This document shows positions 1-7,818 of a stretch of DNA of 25,392 nt, piece after piece. Numbering within the stretch: the first letter of the stretch is position 1; each line of letters begins with the position of its first letter. The position numbers and the translations under genes are program-made. Location of the stretch: positions 1 through 25,392 of the forward strand of contig CAMLSG010000062.1 of assembly GCA_946482635.1 (NCBI GenBank), written 5' to 3'. The DNA is from an uncultured Duganella sp. GTDB taxonomy: Bacteria > Pseudomonadota > Gammaproteobacteria > Burkholderiales > Burkholderiaceae. The notes beneath the pieces are model-generated. The model was given only the letters and a program-made list of their open reading frames with translations. It was not told the DNA's origin and did not search any database.

Positions 1-210
1 GACGTCGCGCAGCTGAAGGTGGACGTTGCGCAACTTAAGGAGGATGTTGGCGGCATGCGGGAAGACATCGCCGGCATCAAGAAATGGATTGAATCCGCGG
101 ACCGGATTTACGCGACGAAAGAAGACCTGCACAAACAAACCTGGCGGCTATACGGGGCAATGGCCAGCCTGACAGCAGCCGTCTATTTCATTGCCCGTTA
201 TGTTCACTGA
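1..210 (+). CDS. Small coiled-coil protein with C-terminal membrane helix (5' end outside window)
   Basis: The frame is open from base 1, so the true start is probably upstream; a GTG at 19 is the first start codon inside the window but lies in the middle of a repeat. The visible 69 residues begin with four heptads (DVAQLKV, DVAQLKE, DVGGMRE, DIAGIKK), a regular amphipathic pattern expected of a coiled coil. A charged linker follows, then a C-terminal hydrophobic helix (about LYGAMASLTAAVYFIARYV). This is the architecture of a small tail-anchored inner-membrane protein; hemolysin XhlA-like and similar phage or membrane microproteins look alike. No function can be assigned. The stop codon overlaps the convergent C13 peptidase gene by 7 bp. 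A second protein of the same plan is encoded at 6223-6534. Confidence 0.7.
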   Translation, partial: DVAQLKVDVAQLKEDVGGMREDIAGIKKWIESADRIYATKEDLHKQTWRLYGAMASLTAAVYFIARYVH

Positions 211-1595
211 AAGGTGGCGAGTTTGGCGCGGATCGCGGTGCCGACGGAAATCTGCGGATTCGAATAGCCGTCATCCTTGCCCGCCTCGACTTCGCGCTTG
301 CGGATTACCTCGCGCGCAGCGGCATGGGCCTGTTCGAAAGAGCGCGTATGGGTGCGTAGCTGTTCGTCAAACATGGCGCGCCCGAAGAAGGTTAGTTCCG
401 ATTTGTAGCCGCAGCCGTAGGAGGTGTGATCGGCGTCGGCCGCAGTTATCACCATGGTCGCATCGTCCTTCAGCGACGGTATCCAGCTGCCCGAGAAACA
501 GGCCGAGACTGCAATCACGCGATTCCTGATACCCGCTTCATCCAGCCACTTGCGCAGCATGGACGGGGTCAGCTCGGTCAATTCGAAAGGCCAGAAGTCC
601 GCTGCCAGTTGGCCTTCGCGTGCGCCGTGCGAAGTCAGGTAGATGAACAGCACGTCCTCGTTTTTGTCCATGGTGCGTGCCACGCTGCGGATCGCCTTCT
701 GCAGGTTCACAGTTGTGGCCCAAGGCAGTTTTTCGGCAGTCTGGAAATGGTTCACCAACTGCAGCGTGCGGCCGGCAGTGTCGAAGCGCTGCGACATCAC
801 GTCCGCCACCATCTGGCTCTCGCGGCGGAACACTTCATCGCCGTATGGCGCGAAAGTCAGCGCGTACATGTCGACCTTGCCGGGGCGCTGCGGCGCCAGT
901 CCCGCGAGTTGGCGCGACAGCAGTACCGGCTGCGATTCCATCAATTCCGCGGTCAGCTTCAGGTAGCGCGACGCTTCCTCGTTGCTGGCTTCCCGCTTTT
1001 TCGGGTACCAGAAATCTGGCTGCTGCGTGGCCACGCCCAGCGCCACCACGCCTGCCATCATGCTCGCCGTGAGCGCCAGCGGCCAGCGCCGACCGCGCCC
1101 GCCGCGCGCCAGCAGCACCAGTTGCGAGAGGATCATCAGCGTGACCGGAATTGCCCAAATGATCCACGCACCCCATTGTCCCAGGTAGCGCACCGACCAT
1201 GCTTCGGATCCGCCATACAGCATGGCGGCAAAGCACAGGTCGACAAACAGTTCCAGCCAGACGATCTGCGCCAGCAGGAGGGTAGTCAACAGTGCCAGGT
1301 CCGGCGCCGCACCGGGGCGCCCGCTCGGCCCGGTGCCGCGCGTCATCAGCGCATAGAAGGGCAGCAGGGCGAAAGGCAGCCAGCCGTAGGCGATGGCCTT
1401 CCAGTAGAAGACCGCCGGTCCGTGGATATACAGGCGCTGGAACAGTAAAGACAGCGCCAGCACCAGCAGCACCAGGACCGCGACGACGCCCGGCCCGGTG
1501 GCCAGGCCTTCCCAGCGCGGAGAACGGAAAAAGGCGGTGGAAGCGCCTTCGCGCAACCACCGCCCGATCGATTTGGTGGGCTTATTGGAGCTCAA
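204..1595 (-). CDS. Membrane-anchored C13-family (legumain/caspase-like) cysteine peptidase
   Basis: 463 residues. The N-terminal half has five hydrophobic segments (about 35-57, 64-85, 98-128, 140-163, 171-190). Positive charges cluster at the N-terminus, in the segment 2-3 loop and in the segment 4-5 loop (ARGGRGRRW), so the positive-inside rule puts the C-terminal domain in the periplasm. That domain (about 235-463) has the C13 peptidase signatures: a beta strand ending in TSHG with the presumed catalytic His323, and VSACFSG with the presumed nucleophile Cys366. This is the His/Cys dyad of caspase-fold enzymes. Substrate is unknown. The start used is TTG at 1593-1595, overlapping the end of the lipoprotein gene by 14 bp and implying translational coupling. 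No strong ribosome site is seen, so a TTG at codon 14 (with a G-rich stretch before it) is an alternative. Family assignment is firm, role is not. Confidence 0.87.
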   Translation of the reverse strand: MSSNKPTKSIGRWLREGASTAFFRSPRWEGLATGPGVVAVLVLLVLALSLLFQRLYIHGPAVFYWKAIAYGWLPFALLPFYALMTRGTGPSGRPGAAPDLALLTTLLLAQIVWLELFVDLCFAAMLYGGSEAWSVRYLGQWGAWIIWAIPVTLMILSQLVLLARGGRGRRWPLALTASMMAGVVALGVATQQPDFWYPKKREASNEEASRYLKLTAELMESQPVLLSRQLAGLAPQRPGKVDMYALTFAPYGDEVFRRESQMVADVMSQRFDTAGRTLQLVNHFQTAEKLPWATTVNLQKAIRSVARTMDKNEDVLFIYLTSHGAREGQLAADFWPFELTELTPSMLRKWLDEAGIRNRVIAVSACFSGSWIPSLKDDATMVITAADADHTSYGCGYKSELTFFGRAMFDEQLRTHTRSFEQAHAAAREVIRKREVEAGKDDGYSNPQISVGTAIRAKLATFQ

Positions 1596-2220
1596 GGTCG
1601 ACGCGCTTGGCCTTTCCGCTTTCGCCAGGGAAGCCGGTGAAGGCGCTCTGCACCAGTGCCGGCATGACCAGCGGCGTGGATTGCTTGCGGCTGGTGTTCT
1701 GCACGGTCACGTCAAACAGCTTCTTGCCCTGCATATTGTTGATGGTGACGCGCAGGTTGCGGTCGTAGTTATGCTGGATGGTTTCGCGGAATTCCATCGG
1801 CCCCCACATCCACGGGTCGTAGTAAGGACGATAGAAACCGTAATAGCGGTAACGGTAGGGGTAGTAACCCCAGCGCGGGTAATAACCCCATGGGCCGGGA
1901 CCGTACATCCACGGATCGCTTGCGGTCAGGACCTTGACCGGGCGGTCGATGGTGCTGAACTGCATGCCGACGCGCAGCTTGGCGTCCCGGGTGCTGGCGG
2001 CCTGGGTGAAGCCCAGCTTGGCCAGTTCGCCGCTCACCAGGTTCTGGTAGCTGCGGTATTCCAGCGTATCTTCCCCAGGAGACGGGGTTTCGAAGGTATA
2101 CGATTTGTCCTGCAAGTCGCTCGGCCATTCATGGAAGACCGTAACGTTGCTGCGCAGGGTAGTGGCACAGCCGCTCAGCAACAGACTGGTGGCTGCCACC
2201 AAAATGGCTAGCGCTTTCAT
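1582..2220 (-). CDS. DUF4136-type outer-membrane lipoprotein with Tyr/Trp-rich insert
   Basis: 212 residues. The N-terminus is a lipoprotein signal peptide with lipobox LLSGC and lipidated Cys18. There is no Asp after the Cys, so outer-membrane sorting is expected. The following domain resembles DUF4136: a VTVFHEWP-type strand, then the E-Y-RSYQN-LVSGELAKLGF segment, with a C-terminal half containing NNMQGKKLFDVTVQN. In the middle (about 102-142) lies an unusual stretch of Tyr, Trp, Pro and Gly with little else, probably an extended aromatic loop. A clear ribosome site (GAAGGAGT) precedes the ATG. It is first in a two-gene unit with the C13 peptidase, whose start lies inside its last codons. 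Function of DUF4136 proteins is not established; a shared envelope role with the peptidase is inference from the overlap. Confidence 0.87.
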   Translation of the reverse strand: MKALAILVAATSLLLSGCATTLRSNVTVFHEWPSDLQDKSYTFETPSPGEDTLEYRSYQNLVSGELAKLGFTQAASTRDAKLRVGMQFSTIDRPVKVLTASDPWMYGPGPWGYYPRWGYYPYRYRYYGFYRPYYDPWMWGPMEFRETIQHNYDRNLRVTINNMQGKKLFDVTVQNTSRKQSTPLVMPALVQSAFTGFPGESGKAKRVDLELQ

Positions 2221-2349
2221 GGCGAAGACTCCTTCATAGGCTTATAAGGCAGTTTAATCCGGCAACATGCGTTTCACCTAATTATTACAGAATGTTACCC
2301 CCAGAGGGACACCGGAAAAGAATCGGGCGTACGCCTTGCCCGGTATTGG

Positions 2350-2355
2350 TAAAAT
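2350..2355 (+). promoter_or_regulatory. Candidate extended -10 for pepN-fbp
   Basis: TGG followed by TAAAAT (TGn extension at 2347-2349, hexamer 2350-2355) is a good extended -10; no convincing -35 is present, which is usual for extended -10 promoters. Transcription would begin near 2362, giving a leader of about 23 nt to the ATG at 2385. Confidence 0.45.
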
Positions 2356-2384
2356 AGCCTTCTTTGTCCTCGCTCGCCCAAACC

Positions 2385-5000
2385 ATGCGTACCGACAGCC
2401 CGCAAACGATTTATCGTAAAGACTACACCCCGCCCAGCTACCTGGTGGAGACCGTGGAACTGGGCTTCGACCTCGATCCCGCCTGCACCATCGTCGCCAA
2501 CCGCGTGCAACTGCGCCATAACCCGGACAGCAAGAGCCGCGACCTGGTGCTGCACGGTGAAGCCATCGAACTGGTTGCCTTGCGCATGAATGGGGTGGCG
2601 CTGAATCCCGGTCAATATATTATTGGCAACAATACCCTGACCATCCGCAATGCGCCGGTCAACGTGCTGCTGGAAATCGAAACCACCTGCGCCCCGGTCG
2701 AAAACACCACGCTTTCCGGCCTGTACACCTCGGGCAGCGGTTTCTATACCCAGTGCGAGGCCGAAGGCTTCCGCCGCATCACCTATTTCCCTGACCGTCC
2801 GGACGTGATGGCACGCTATACCGTGATGCTGCGCGCAGACAAGGCGCAATATCCTGTCCTGCTCTCCAACGGCAACCTGCTGGAGGAGGGCGATCTCGGC
2901 GACGGACGCCACTACGCCAAGTGGGAAGACCCGTTCAAGAAGCCGTCCTACCTGTTCGCGCTGGTCGCAGCGCGCCTGGTGTGCCAGGAAGAAAAGTTCA
3001 AGCTGAAGTCCGGCCGCGAAGTGCTGCTGCAGGTGTGGGTGGAGGAGGGCAACCTCGACAAGACCGACTACGCCATGGAGTCGCTGAAAAACTCCATTCG
3101 CTGGGACGAGGAGCGCTGGGGCCTGGAACTGGACCTGGACCGCTTCATGATCGTCGCCGTCAGCGACTTCAATATGGGCGCGATGGAAAACAAGGGCCTG
3201 AACATCTTCAACACCAAGTTCGTGCTGGCCAACCCTCGCACCGCAACCGACGTTGACTATTCCGGCATTGAAGCGGTGGTGGGCCACGAGTACTTCCACA
3301 ACTGGACCGGCAACCGCGTGACGTGCCGCGACTGGTTCCAGCTGTCGCTGAAGGAAGGCCTGACCGTGTTCCGCGACCAGGAGTTTTGCGCCGACATGAT
3401 CGGCACCGACAGCGGCCGCGCCGTGACCCGCATCGACCAGGTGCGTACGCTGCGCCAGGCCCAATTCCCGGAAGACGCGGGACCGATGGCGCATCCGGTG
3501 CGTCCTGATTCCTTCGTCGAGATCAACAATTTCTACACGGTGACTGTGTACGAAAAGGGCGCCGAAGTGGTGCGCATGTACCAGACCTTGCTGGGCCGCG
3601 AAGGCTTCCGCAAGGGCATGGACCTGTATTTCGAACGCCATGACGGCCAGGCCGTGCAGTGCGACGACTTCCGCGCCGCGATGGCCGATGCCAACAAGAG
3701 GGACCTGAAGCAATTCGAGCGCTGGTACAGCCAGGCCGGCACGCCGGTGGTCAGCGCCAGCGGCCGCCACGACGGCGCAAAGCAGGTGTACGAACTGACG
3801 CTGCGCCAGTCCTGCCCGGCCACGCCGGGCCAGGACAACAAGCTGCCGTTCCACATCCCGGTGGCTGTGGGCCTGCTCGGCCGCGACGGCAAGGACCTGA
3901 TCCCGACCCGCGTACTGGAGCTGACCGAGGCTGAACAGACCTTCCGCTTCGAAGGCATTGCCGAAGCGCCGGTGCCGTCCATCCTGCGCGACTTTTCCGC
4001 GCCGGTGGTACTGGAATACCCGTACACCGACGACGAACTGCTGCACCTGTTCCGCTACGACAGCGACCCGGTGAACCGATGGGAAGCCGGCCAGCGCCTG
4101 GCCATGGAACGCCTGCTGTCGCTGACCCAAGCGGTGCTGGACGACAAGCCGCTCAAGCTGGACGACACCTACATCGGCGCCTTGCGCGCGGTGTTGACCG
4201 ACAAGGACCTCGATGCCGCCTTCCGCGAGCAATGCCTGATCCTGCCGTCGGAAACCATCATCGCCGAGCAGATGGAAGTGGTGCACCCGCAAGCGATCCA
4301 CAGCGCGCGCCAGTTCGTGCGCCACGCCATTGGCACTGCGCTGCATGCCGAGCTGCTGCAGGTGTATGCAGCCAATGCAACGCCCGGCCCTTACAGCCCG
4401 GACGCCATCTCGGCCGGCAAGCGCGGCCTGAAGAACGTGGCGCTGGCCTACCTGCTGGTGCAGCCGAACGCCGAAGCGGCCAAGCTGGCCGGCGAGCAGT
4501 TCGCTGCCGCCACCAATATGACCGACCGCGCCGCCGCCTTGTCCGCCCTGATCCACAGCGGCGCCGATGCCGGCAAGCAGCTCGACGCGTTCTACAAAGA
4601 CTTCAAGGGCGAAGCGCTGGTCGTGGACAAGTGGTTCGCCATGCAAGGCTCCGCCCCGCACACCAACGTCTCCAAGGTGCGCGAGCTGATGAAGCACCCA
4701 GCCTTCACGCTGAAGAACCCGAACCGCGCCCGCAGCCTGCTGTTCAGCTTCTGCAACCAGAACCCATCGCAATTCCATGCCGCCGACGGCAGCGCCTACG
4801 AATTCTGGGCCGAGCACGTGATCAAGCTCGACGCCCTGAACCCGCAAGTGGCTGCACGACTGGCACGCAGCATGGACCGCTGGCGTCGTTACGCGCCGGC
4901 GCTGCAAGTCCACATGCGCCACGCGCTGGAGAAAGTCGCCGCCGCCACCCCGCTGTCGAATGACGTGATGGAAGTGGTCAGCAAAGCACTCGCAAACTAA
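2385..5000 (+). CDS. pepN: Aminopeptidase N (M1 family zinc metallopeptidase)
   Basis: 871 residues, the usual length for gammaproteobacterial-type PepN (about 870). It removes N-terminal amino acids from peptides in the cytoplasm. The exopeptidase motif GAMEN is at 265-269 and the zinc site HEYFH at 301-305, with the third ligand Glu324 in LKEG: the HExxH-x18-E pattern. Spacing between these motifs equals that of the E. coli enzyme. The N-terminus ([21 protein letters not shown]) also aligns with E. coli PepN. I chose ATG at 2385 over an upstream in-frame TTG at 2364, because the ATG gives the family N-terminus and the TTG would lie almost on the predicted transcription start. Neither has a strong ribosome site. 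fbp follows 23 bp later, probably in the same transcript. Confidence 0.97.
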   Translation: MRTDSPQTIYRKDYTPPSYLVETVELGFDLDPACTIVANRVQLRHNPDSKSRDLVLHGEAIELVALRMNGVALNPGQYIIGNNTLTIRNAPVNVLLEIETTCAPVENTTLSGLYTSGSGFYTQCEAEGFRRITYFPDRPDVMARYTVMLRADKAQYPVLLSNGNLLEEGDLGDGRHYAKWEDPFKKPSYLFALVAARLVCQEEKFKLKSGREVLLQVWVEEGNLDKTDYAMESLKNSIRWDEERWGLELDLDRFMIVAVSDFNMGAMENKGLNIFNTKFVLANPRTATDVDYSGIEAVVGHEYFHNWTGNRVTCRDWFQLSLKEGLTVFRDQEFCADMIGTDSGRAVTRIDQVRTLRQAQFPEDAGPMAHPVRPDSFVEINNFYTVTVYEKGAEVVRMYQTLLGREGFRKGMDLYFERHDGQAVQCDDFRAAMADANKRDLKQFERWYSQAGTPVVSASGRHDGAKQVYELTLRQSCPATPGQDNKLPFHIPVAVGLLGRDGKDLIPTRVLELTEAEQTFRFEGIAEAPVPSILRDFSAPVVLEYPYTDDELLHLFRYDSDPVNRWEAGQRLAMERLLSLTQAVLDDKPLKLDDTYIGALRAVLTDKDLDAAFREQCLILPSETIIAEQMEVVHPQAIHSARQFVRHAIGTALHAELLQVYAANATPGPYSPDAISAGKRGLKNVALAYLLVQPNAEAAKLAGEQFAAATNMTDRAAALSALIHSGADAGKQLDAFYKDFKGEALVVDKWFAMQGSAPHTNVSKVRELMKHPAFTLKNPNRARSLLFSFCNQNPSQFHAADGSAYEFWAEHVIKLDALNPQVAARLARSMDRWRRYAPALQVHMRHALEKVAAATPLSNDVMEVVSKALAN

Positions 5001-5023
5001 TTAAGCACAAACCTAGGGAAACA

Positions 5024-6031
5024 ATGAAACGCATCAGCCTGACCCAATACCTCGTTGAAGAACAACGCCAGCACCACTCCATTCCCGCCGAACTGCGCCT
5101 CCTGATCGAGGTGGTCGGCCGCGCCTGCAAAACCATTTCCCACAGCGTCGGCAAGGGCGCCCTGGGCGAAGTGCTGGGCGCGCTGGAATCCGAAAACGTG
5201 CAGGGCGAAGTCCAGAAGAAACTGGACGTGATCTCCAACGAGATCCTGCTGGAAGCGAATGAATGGGGCGGCCACCTGGCGGCAATGGCTTCGGAAGAAA
5301 TGGAAGACATCCACCCGATCCCTAACCGCTACCCGAAAGGCGAATACCTGCTGGTGTTCGACCCGCTGGACGGCTCCTCCAACATCGACGTCAACGTATC
5401 GATCGGCACCATCTTCTCCGTGCTGAAGGCACCGGACGGCATGACCGAACCGACCGAACAGGACTTCCTGCAGCCGGGCGCCAAGCAAGTGGCCGCCGGC
5501 TACGCCCTGTACGGCCCGCAGACCCTGCTGGTGCTCACCACCGGTAATGGCGTGAACTGCTTCACCCTGGACCGCGAGATGGGTTCGTGGGTGCTGACCC
5601 AGCGCAATATGCAGATTCCTGCCAAGACCAAGGAATTCGCGATCAATTCGTCCAACCAGCGCCACTGGCATGCGCCGGTACAGCGCTACATCGGCGAACT
5701 GCTGGCAGGCACCACCGGCCCGCGCGGCACCGACTTTAATATGCGCTGGATCGCTTCCATGGTGGCCGACGTGCACCGTATCCTGAACCGCGGCGGCATC
5801 TTCATGTACCCGGCCGACCTGAAAGATCCAAGCAAGCCAGGCCGCCTGCGCCTGATGTACGAAGCGAACCCGATGTCCTTCATCGTCGAACAGGCCGGCG
5901 GCATGGCCACCGACGGCAAGCGCCGCATCCTCGACATCCAGCCTGAGAAACTGCACCAGCGCGTGCCAGTCTTCCTCGGTTCCCGCGACGAAGTGGCACT
6001 GGTTACCAGCTACCACCAGGAATCCGTGTAA
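5024..6031 (+). CDS. fbp: Fructose-1,6-bisphosphatase class I
   Basis: 335 residues, full length for class I FBPase. It hydrolyses fructose 1,6-bisphosphate to fructose 6-phosphate, the committed step of gluconeogenesis, in the cytoplasm. Metal-binding elements are visible: EEMED near 91-95 and the signature [13 protein letters not shown] at about 112-124. The substrate-binding region [11 protein letters not shown] and the C-terminal [10 protein letters not shown] segment are also intact. AGGGAAA lies just upstream of the ATG as a weak ribosome site. It sits 23 bp after pepN on the same strand, so co-transcription is likely; this pairing is common in Burkholderiales, to my knowledge. tRNA-Thr follows, with its own promoter. 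Confidence 0.97.
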   Translation: MKRISLTQYLVEEQRQHHSIPAELRLLIEVVGRACKTISHSVGKGALGEVLGALESENVQGEVQKKLDVISNEILLEANEWGGHLAAMASEEMEDIHPIPNRYPKGEYLLVFDPLDGSSNIDVNVSIGTIFSVLKAPDGMTEPTEQDFLQPGAKQVAAGYALYGPQTLLVLTTGNGVNCFTLDREMGSWVLTQRNMQIPAKTKEFAINSSNQRHWHAPVQRYIGELLAGTTGPRGTDFNMRWIASMVADVHRILNRGGIFMYPADLKDPSKPGRLRLMYEANPMSFIVEQAGGMATDGKRRILDIQPEKLHQRVPVFLGSRDEVALVTSYHQESV

Positions 6032-6078
6032 TTTTTGCAATGATGGCGCCCTGATACTAGCAAACGCGCAAGTTTGTT

Positions 6079-6087
6079 TGTTATAAT
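6079..6087 (+). promoter_or_regulatory. Extended -10 promoter of tRNA-Thr
   Basis: TG-T-TATAAT is a perfect extended -10, eleven bases before the first nucleotide of the tRNA. No good -35 is seen at the right distance. A short inverted repeat (CAAAC / GTTTG, about 6061-6076) followed by T-rich sequence overlaps it and may act as a weak terminator for fbp. Confidence 0.75.
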
Positions 6088-6098
6088 CCGGGCTCTTT

Positions 6099-6174
6099 GC
6101 CGGTGTAGCTCAGTTGGTAGAGCAGCTCATTCGTAATGAGAAGGTCGGGAGTTCGATTCTCTTCTCCGGCACCA
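6099..6174 (+). tRNA. tRNA-Thr (anticodon CGU)
   Basis: 76 nt that fold as a standard cloverleaf: acceptor GCCGGTG with CTCCGGC (one T-T mismatch at pair 6-67), D arm GCTC/GAGC, anticodon arm with loop TTCGTAA, T arm GGGAG/CTCTT with loop TTCGATT, and an encoded ACCA end. The anticodon CGT is at 6132-6134 and reads ACG. The anticodon region closely resembles E. coli tRNA-Thr(CGU). A bidirectional terminator follows 8 bp later, and the accessory patch begins immediately after it. Confidence 0.97.
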
Positions 6175-6182
6175 GGACGTAT

Positions 6183-6219
6183 AAAACCCTGTCAGGTCAT
6201 TGATCTGGCAGGGTTTTTT
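6183..6219. terminator. Bidirectional Rho-independent terminator
   Basis: Stem AAAACCCTG with CAGGGTTTT, extended by CAG/CTG, loop about 9 nt, followed on the + strand by a T run. The complementary A run makes it usable on the minus strand too, where it lies just past the stop of the 6223-6534 gene. It ends the tRNA-Thr transcript and the converging minus-strand transcript. Confidence 0.85.
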
Positions 6220-6222
6220 CGT

Positions 6223-6534
6223 TTAGCGCTGGGCGAACAGTGCAATCAGGGCTAAGAAAATCGCGACTTGAATCGCTATAGTTTGATGATGCTGTGCGTC
6301 CATGCGAGCATGCAGTTTTTCTACGGCTTCGTGCAGCTTTGCCTCGAACTCTGCTCGCAACTCAAGGCGGAGCGAATTCAATCCGGTCTCGATTTGCGTT
6401 TCGATCTCCTTGAATCGACAATCCATATGCGCACGTAGCGCCTTCAATTCGCATGAAAGATTGACCATTGCGTTCTCCAGCTTGTTCAGGCGCTCTTCGT
6501 GGTCAGCGAGCTCTGGTGGTGGCGTAACATCCAT
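6223..6534 (-). CDS. Coiled-coil microprotein with C-terminal membrane helix
   Basis: 103 residues. Residues 12-80 are a long charged amphipathic helix (EERLNKLENAMVNL, KEIETQIETGLNSLRLELRAEFEAKLHEAVEKLHARM) with heptad spacing of Leu, Ile, Met and Phe, so a coiled coil is expected. Residues about 86-101 (TIAIQVAIFLALIALFA) form one membrane helix close to the C-terminus, so the protein is probably tail-anchored in the inner membrane with the coiled coil in the cytoplasm. A strong ribosome site (GAGGAG) is placed correctly before the ATG. A 17-bp palindrome lies just upstream. I do not recognise a named family; the plan matches the partial gene at the window start. Confidence 0.75.
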   Translation of the reverse strand: MDVTPPPELADHEERLNKLENAMVNLSCELKALRAHMDCRFKEIETQIETGLNSLRLELRAEFEAKLHEAVEKLHARMDAQHHQTIAIQVAIFLALIALFAQR

Positions 6535-6545
6535 GGCGGCTCCTC

Positions 6546-6562
6546 AAATGATCCTATCATTT
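6546..6562. repeat. 17-bp palindrome upstream of the coiled-coil microprotein gene
   Basis: Perfect arms AAATGAT and ATCATTT with a 3-bp centre (CCT), ending about 4 bp upstream of the ribosome site of the 6223-6534 gene. It could be an operator or an mRNA hairpin over the start region. No partner regulator is known. Confidence 0.5.
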
Positions 6563-6571
6563 TCGCCATGC

Positions 6572-6611
6572 CACCAAGCGCCCGTTTGATTCAACTCAAA
6601 CGCGCTTGGTG
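6572..6611. repeat. Strong stem-loop between two minus-strand genes
   Basis: CACCAAGCGC plus GTTTGA on the left pairs with TCAAAC plus GCGCTTGGTG on the right: 16 base pairs with a single 2-nt bulge (CC) and a 6-nt loop (TTCAAC). No T run follows on either strand, so it is not a textbook Rho-independent terminator. It could be an mRNA 3'-end stabiliser or processing site for the 6676-7023 gene, or a mobile palindromic element. Confidence 0.75.
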
Positions 6612-6675
6612 CTGCGTTACTTCCCGTTACTGCGACGACACCGCGATCAGCTTGATATGTCCCGGGCCGTCTTTT

Positions 6676-7023
6676 TTACCGCCTAAAGGTGTCGAATTCA
6701 AGGTAATAGTTGACTTTGTCAATGAATTCTTGCGAACCCTCGATCTTCCAATTAATGGAATTCGAGATACGCGTAAGGACATTAACAAGCATCCATTCCT
6801 TCAAGTTCTTATCTCTCAAAACAAGTGGAAGCTCCAAGCCATCATCGTCTACAAAGACCTCATCGTCTTCCAGGCTTTCCATGTAATCCCAAGGCAAATA
6901 ATGAAAGTCCGCCTTTTGTGGGCTTGACCGCCAAACTTCCATATCCGTGTGAATCCATGCTTCCGGCTTTAGTCTTTTTAATCCTGCTATCAGGTCCGAA
7001 ATAGATTTAAAGTACTCAGTCAT
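6676..7023 (-). CDS. Small acidic protein, possible immunity protein (DUF7716-like)
   Basis: 115 residues, acidic, no signal peptide or membrane helix. The central part has an acidic cluster (ESLEDDEVFVDDDGLELPLVL), then KEWMLVNVLTRISNSI, and the C-terminus ends with VNYYLEFDTF. The C-terminal pattern (aromatic YY..E.D.F) and the acidic centre remind me of small proteins grouped as DUF7716, some found near toxin-immunity loci; this is from memory and not verified. Base composition is visibly AT-richer than the flanks (roughly 43% GC by eye against well over 60%), suggesting transfer. The gene lies 90 bp after the SUKH-like gene on the same strand. The ATG has no strong ribosome site (GCTTCCACCCCC precedes it). 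Confidence 0.65.
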   Translation of the reverse strand: MTEYFKSISDLIAGLKRLKPEAWIHTDMEVWRSSPQKADFHYLPWDYMESLEDDEVFVDDDGLELPLVLRDKNLKEWMLVNVLTRISNSINWKIEGSQEFIDKVNYYLEFDTFRR

Positions 7024-7046
7024 GGGGGTGGAAGCTCAGGTTAAGG

Positions 7047-7085
7047 AAAAACGAAGCGCTACAGTAGCAAGAGTTGCATCCTTCG
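7047..7085 (-). terminator. Possible terminator between SUKH-like gene and 115-residue gene
   Basis: On the minus strand, CGAAG ... CTTCG encloses a small inner hairpin (GCAA-CTC-TTGC) and is followed by five T. The outer stem is only 5 bp, so termination would be weak or partial. Confidence 0.3.
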
Positions 7086-7113
7086 CGGGGCGATGGAGCA
7101 ATGAATTGTGCGC

Positions 7114-7698
7114 TTAGCCGAAAAAGAATTCCATGAAACCTGCCTCGCCATCAGGGCCAAGCACGTGGCGTGCATTGGCACTGACTGCATCGAGAAACTC
7201 GGGAATGGGGTTAAAGTCTTCGTCGTACACCTCATAATTGAAGGTGCCCGCCTCGAGCGTGATAGCCTCGGCCATGACTTGGAAAAAACTCGCGAGATCG
7301 TCGGCAATCTTCACCTTATATGAGCCAATGTGGCCAGTGACCACGCCGCCGGCGGTACTGTCATCAACAACGATCGCATCGCCATGGCGGTCGGCGATGA
7401 CGATCCAGTGCTTGTTCCAGGTCGGGTCTTCGATGACCGGGCCACCATTTTTTCGTATCCAGCGCCATCCGTGCTGGCAAGTCTCAAGATCATCAAGCGT
7501 GAACAACATGAGCAAGAGCCGCCCACCTACCTGTGGTTTGTCGCTCAAACGCAGCCTCCCAAAGTATTCCTGTAGGGCTGGTCCAATTGGAATCGGTTCA
7601 ACGATTGGCTGGAATACGCGATACTCGATCGTTCCGAAATTCGCGGAGTAGGCGGCAAAAGCGTCAGCAAAGTTCTTTAAAGCAGTGTCTAGCGACAT
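7114..7698 (-). CDS. SUKH (SMI1/KNR4)-family protein, putative immunity protein
   Basis: 194 residues, soluble, acidic. The middle part carries the features I associate with SMI1/KNR4 domains: W-[IV]-x-IADRHGDAIVVDD followed by a Gly-rich turn, a G-x-I-x-x-Y-K strand, and IADDLASFFQVMAEAI near the C-terminal end. Family members in bacteria are commonly immunity proteins that bind and block toxins of contact-dependent or polymorphic systems, and some stand alone as arrays of defensive immunity genes. No toxin gene is present within the window. The gene has its own candidate promoter (7790-7818), an operator-like palindrome and a hairpin in its leader. A weak AGAGAAA ribosome site precedes the ATG. 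Function as immunity protein is inference. Confidence 0.75.
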   Translation of the reverse strand: MSLDTALKNFADAFAAYSANFGTIEYRVFQPIVEPIPIGPALQEYFGRLRLSDKPQVGGRLLLMLFTLDDLETCQHGWRWIRKNGGPVIEDPTWNKHWIVIADRHGDAIVVDDSTAGGVVTGHIGSYKVKIADDLASFFQVMAEAITLEAGTFNYEVYDEDFNPIPEFLDAVSANARHVLGPDGEAGFMEFFFG

Positions 7699-7733
7699 TC
7701 AATTTCTCTGGAAGTGTGGCGCGATTGTGCGAA

Positions 7734-7767
7734 GCAACCGGCTGGCCTGGTGGGCCTCACCGGTTGC
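7734..7767 (-). promoter_or_regulatory. Hairpin in the leader of the SUKH-like gene
   Basis: GCAACCGG pairs with CCGGTTGC (8 bp), and inside it GGCC pairs with GGCC. It would lie in the roughly 85-nt untranslated leader made from the promoter at 7790-7818. No T run follows, so it is not a simple terminator. Confidence 0.6.
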
Positions 7768-7789
7768 GCTGCAAAGATCGCTTCTTGGC

Positions 7790-7818
7790 ATTATCGCCAT
7801 GGCCGAATTAAATACCAA
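7790..7818 (-). promoter_or_regulatory. Promoter of the SUKH-like gene
   Basis: On the minus strand TTGGTA (7813-7818) and GATAAT (7790-7795) are separated by exactly 17 bp, a good sigma-70 arrangement (4/6 and 5/6 matches). It reads toward the gene starting at 7698. Confidence 0.6.

Noticed and set aside
2295..4922. 875-codon open frame on the minus strand opposite pepN
   Set aside because: It lies wholly antisense to a gene with intact catalytic motifs; its protein has no domain logic and is His/Gln/Val-rich, as expected from reading GC-rich codons backward. Similar long antisense frames occur opposite fbp, the TonB receptor, the PepSY gene, the chemoreceptor and katE, and are rejected for the same reason.
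6627..6680. Minus-strand out-of-frame tail after the 115-residue gene reading GGKKDGPGHIKLIAVSSQ then stop
   Set aside because: It looks protein-like and could be the remnant of a longer C-terminus after a frameshift or of a lost gene, but it is too short to support without homologues. Comparing with relatives of the 115-residue protein would decide.
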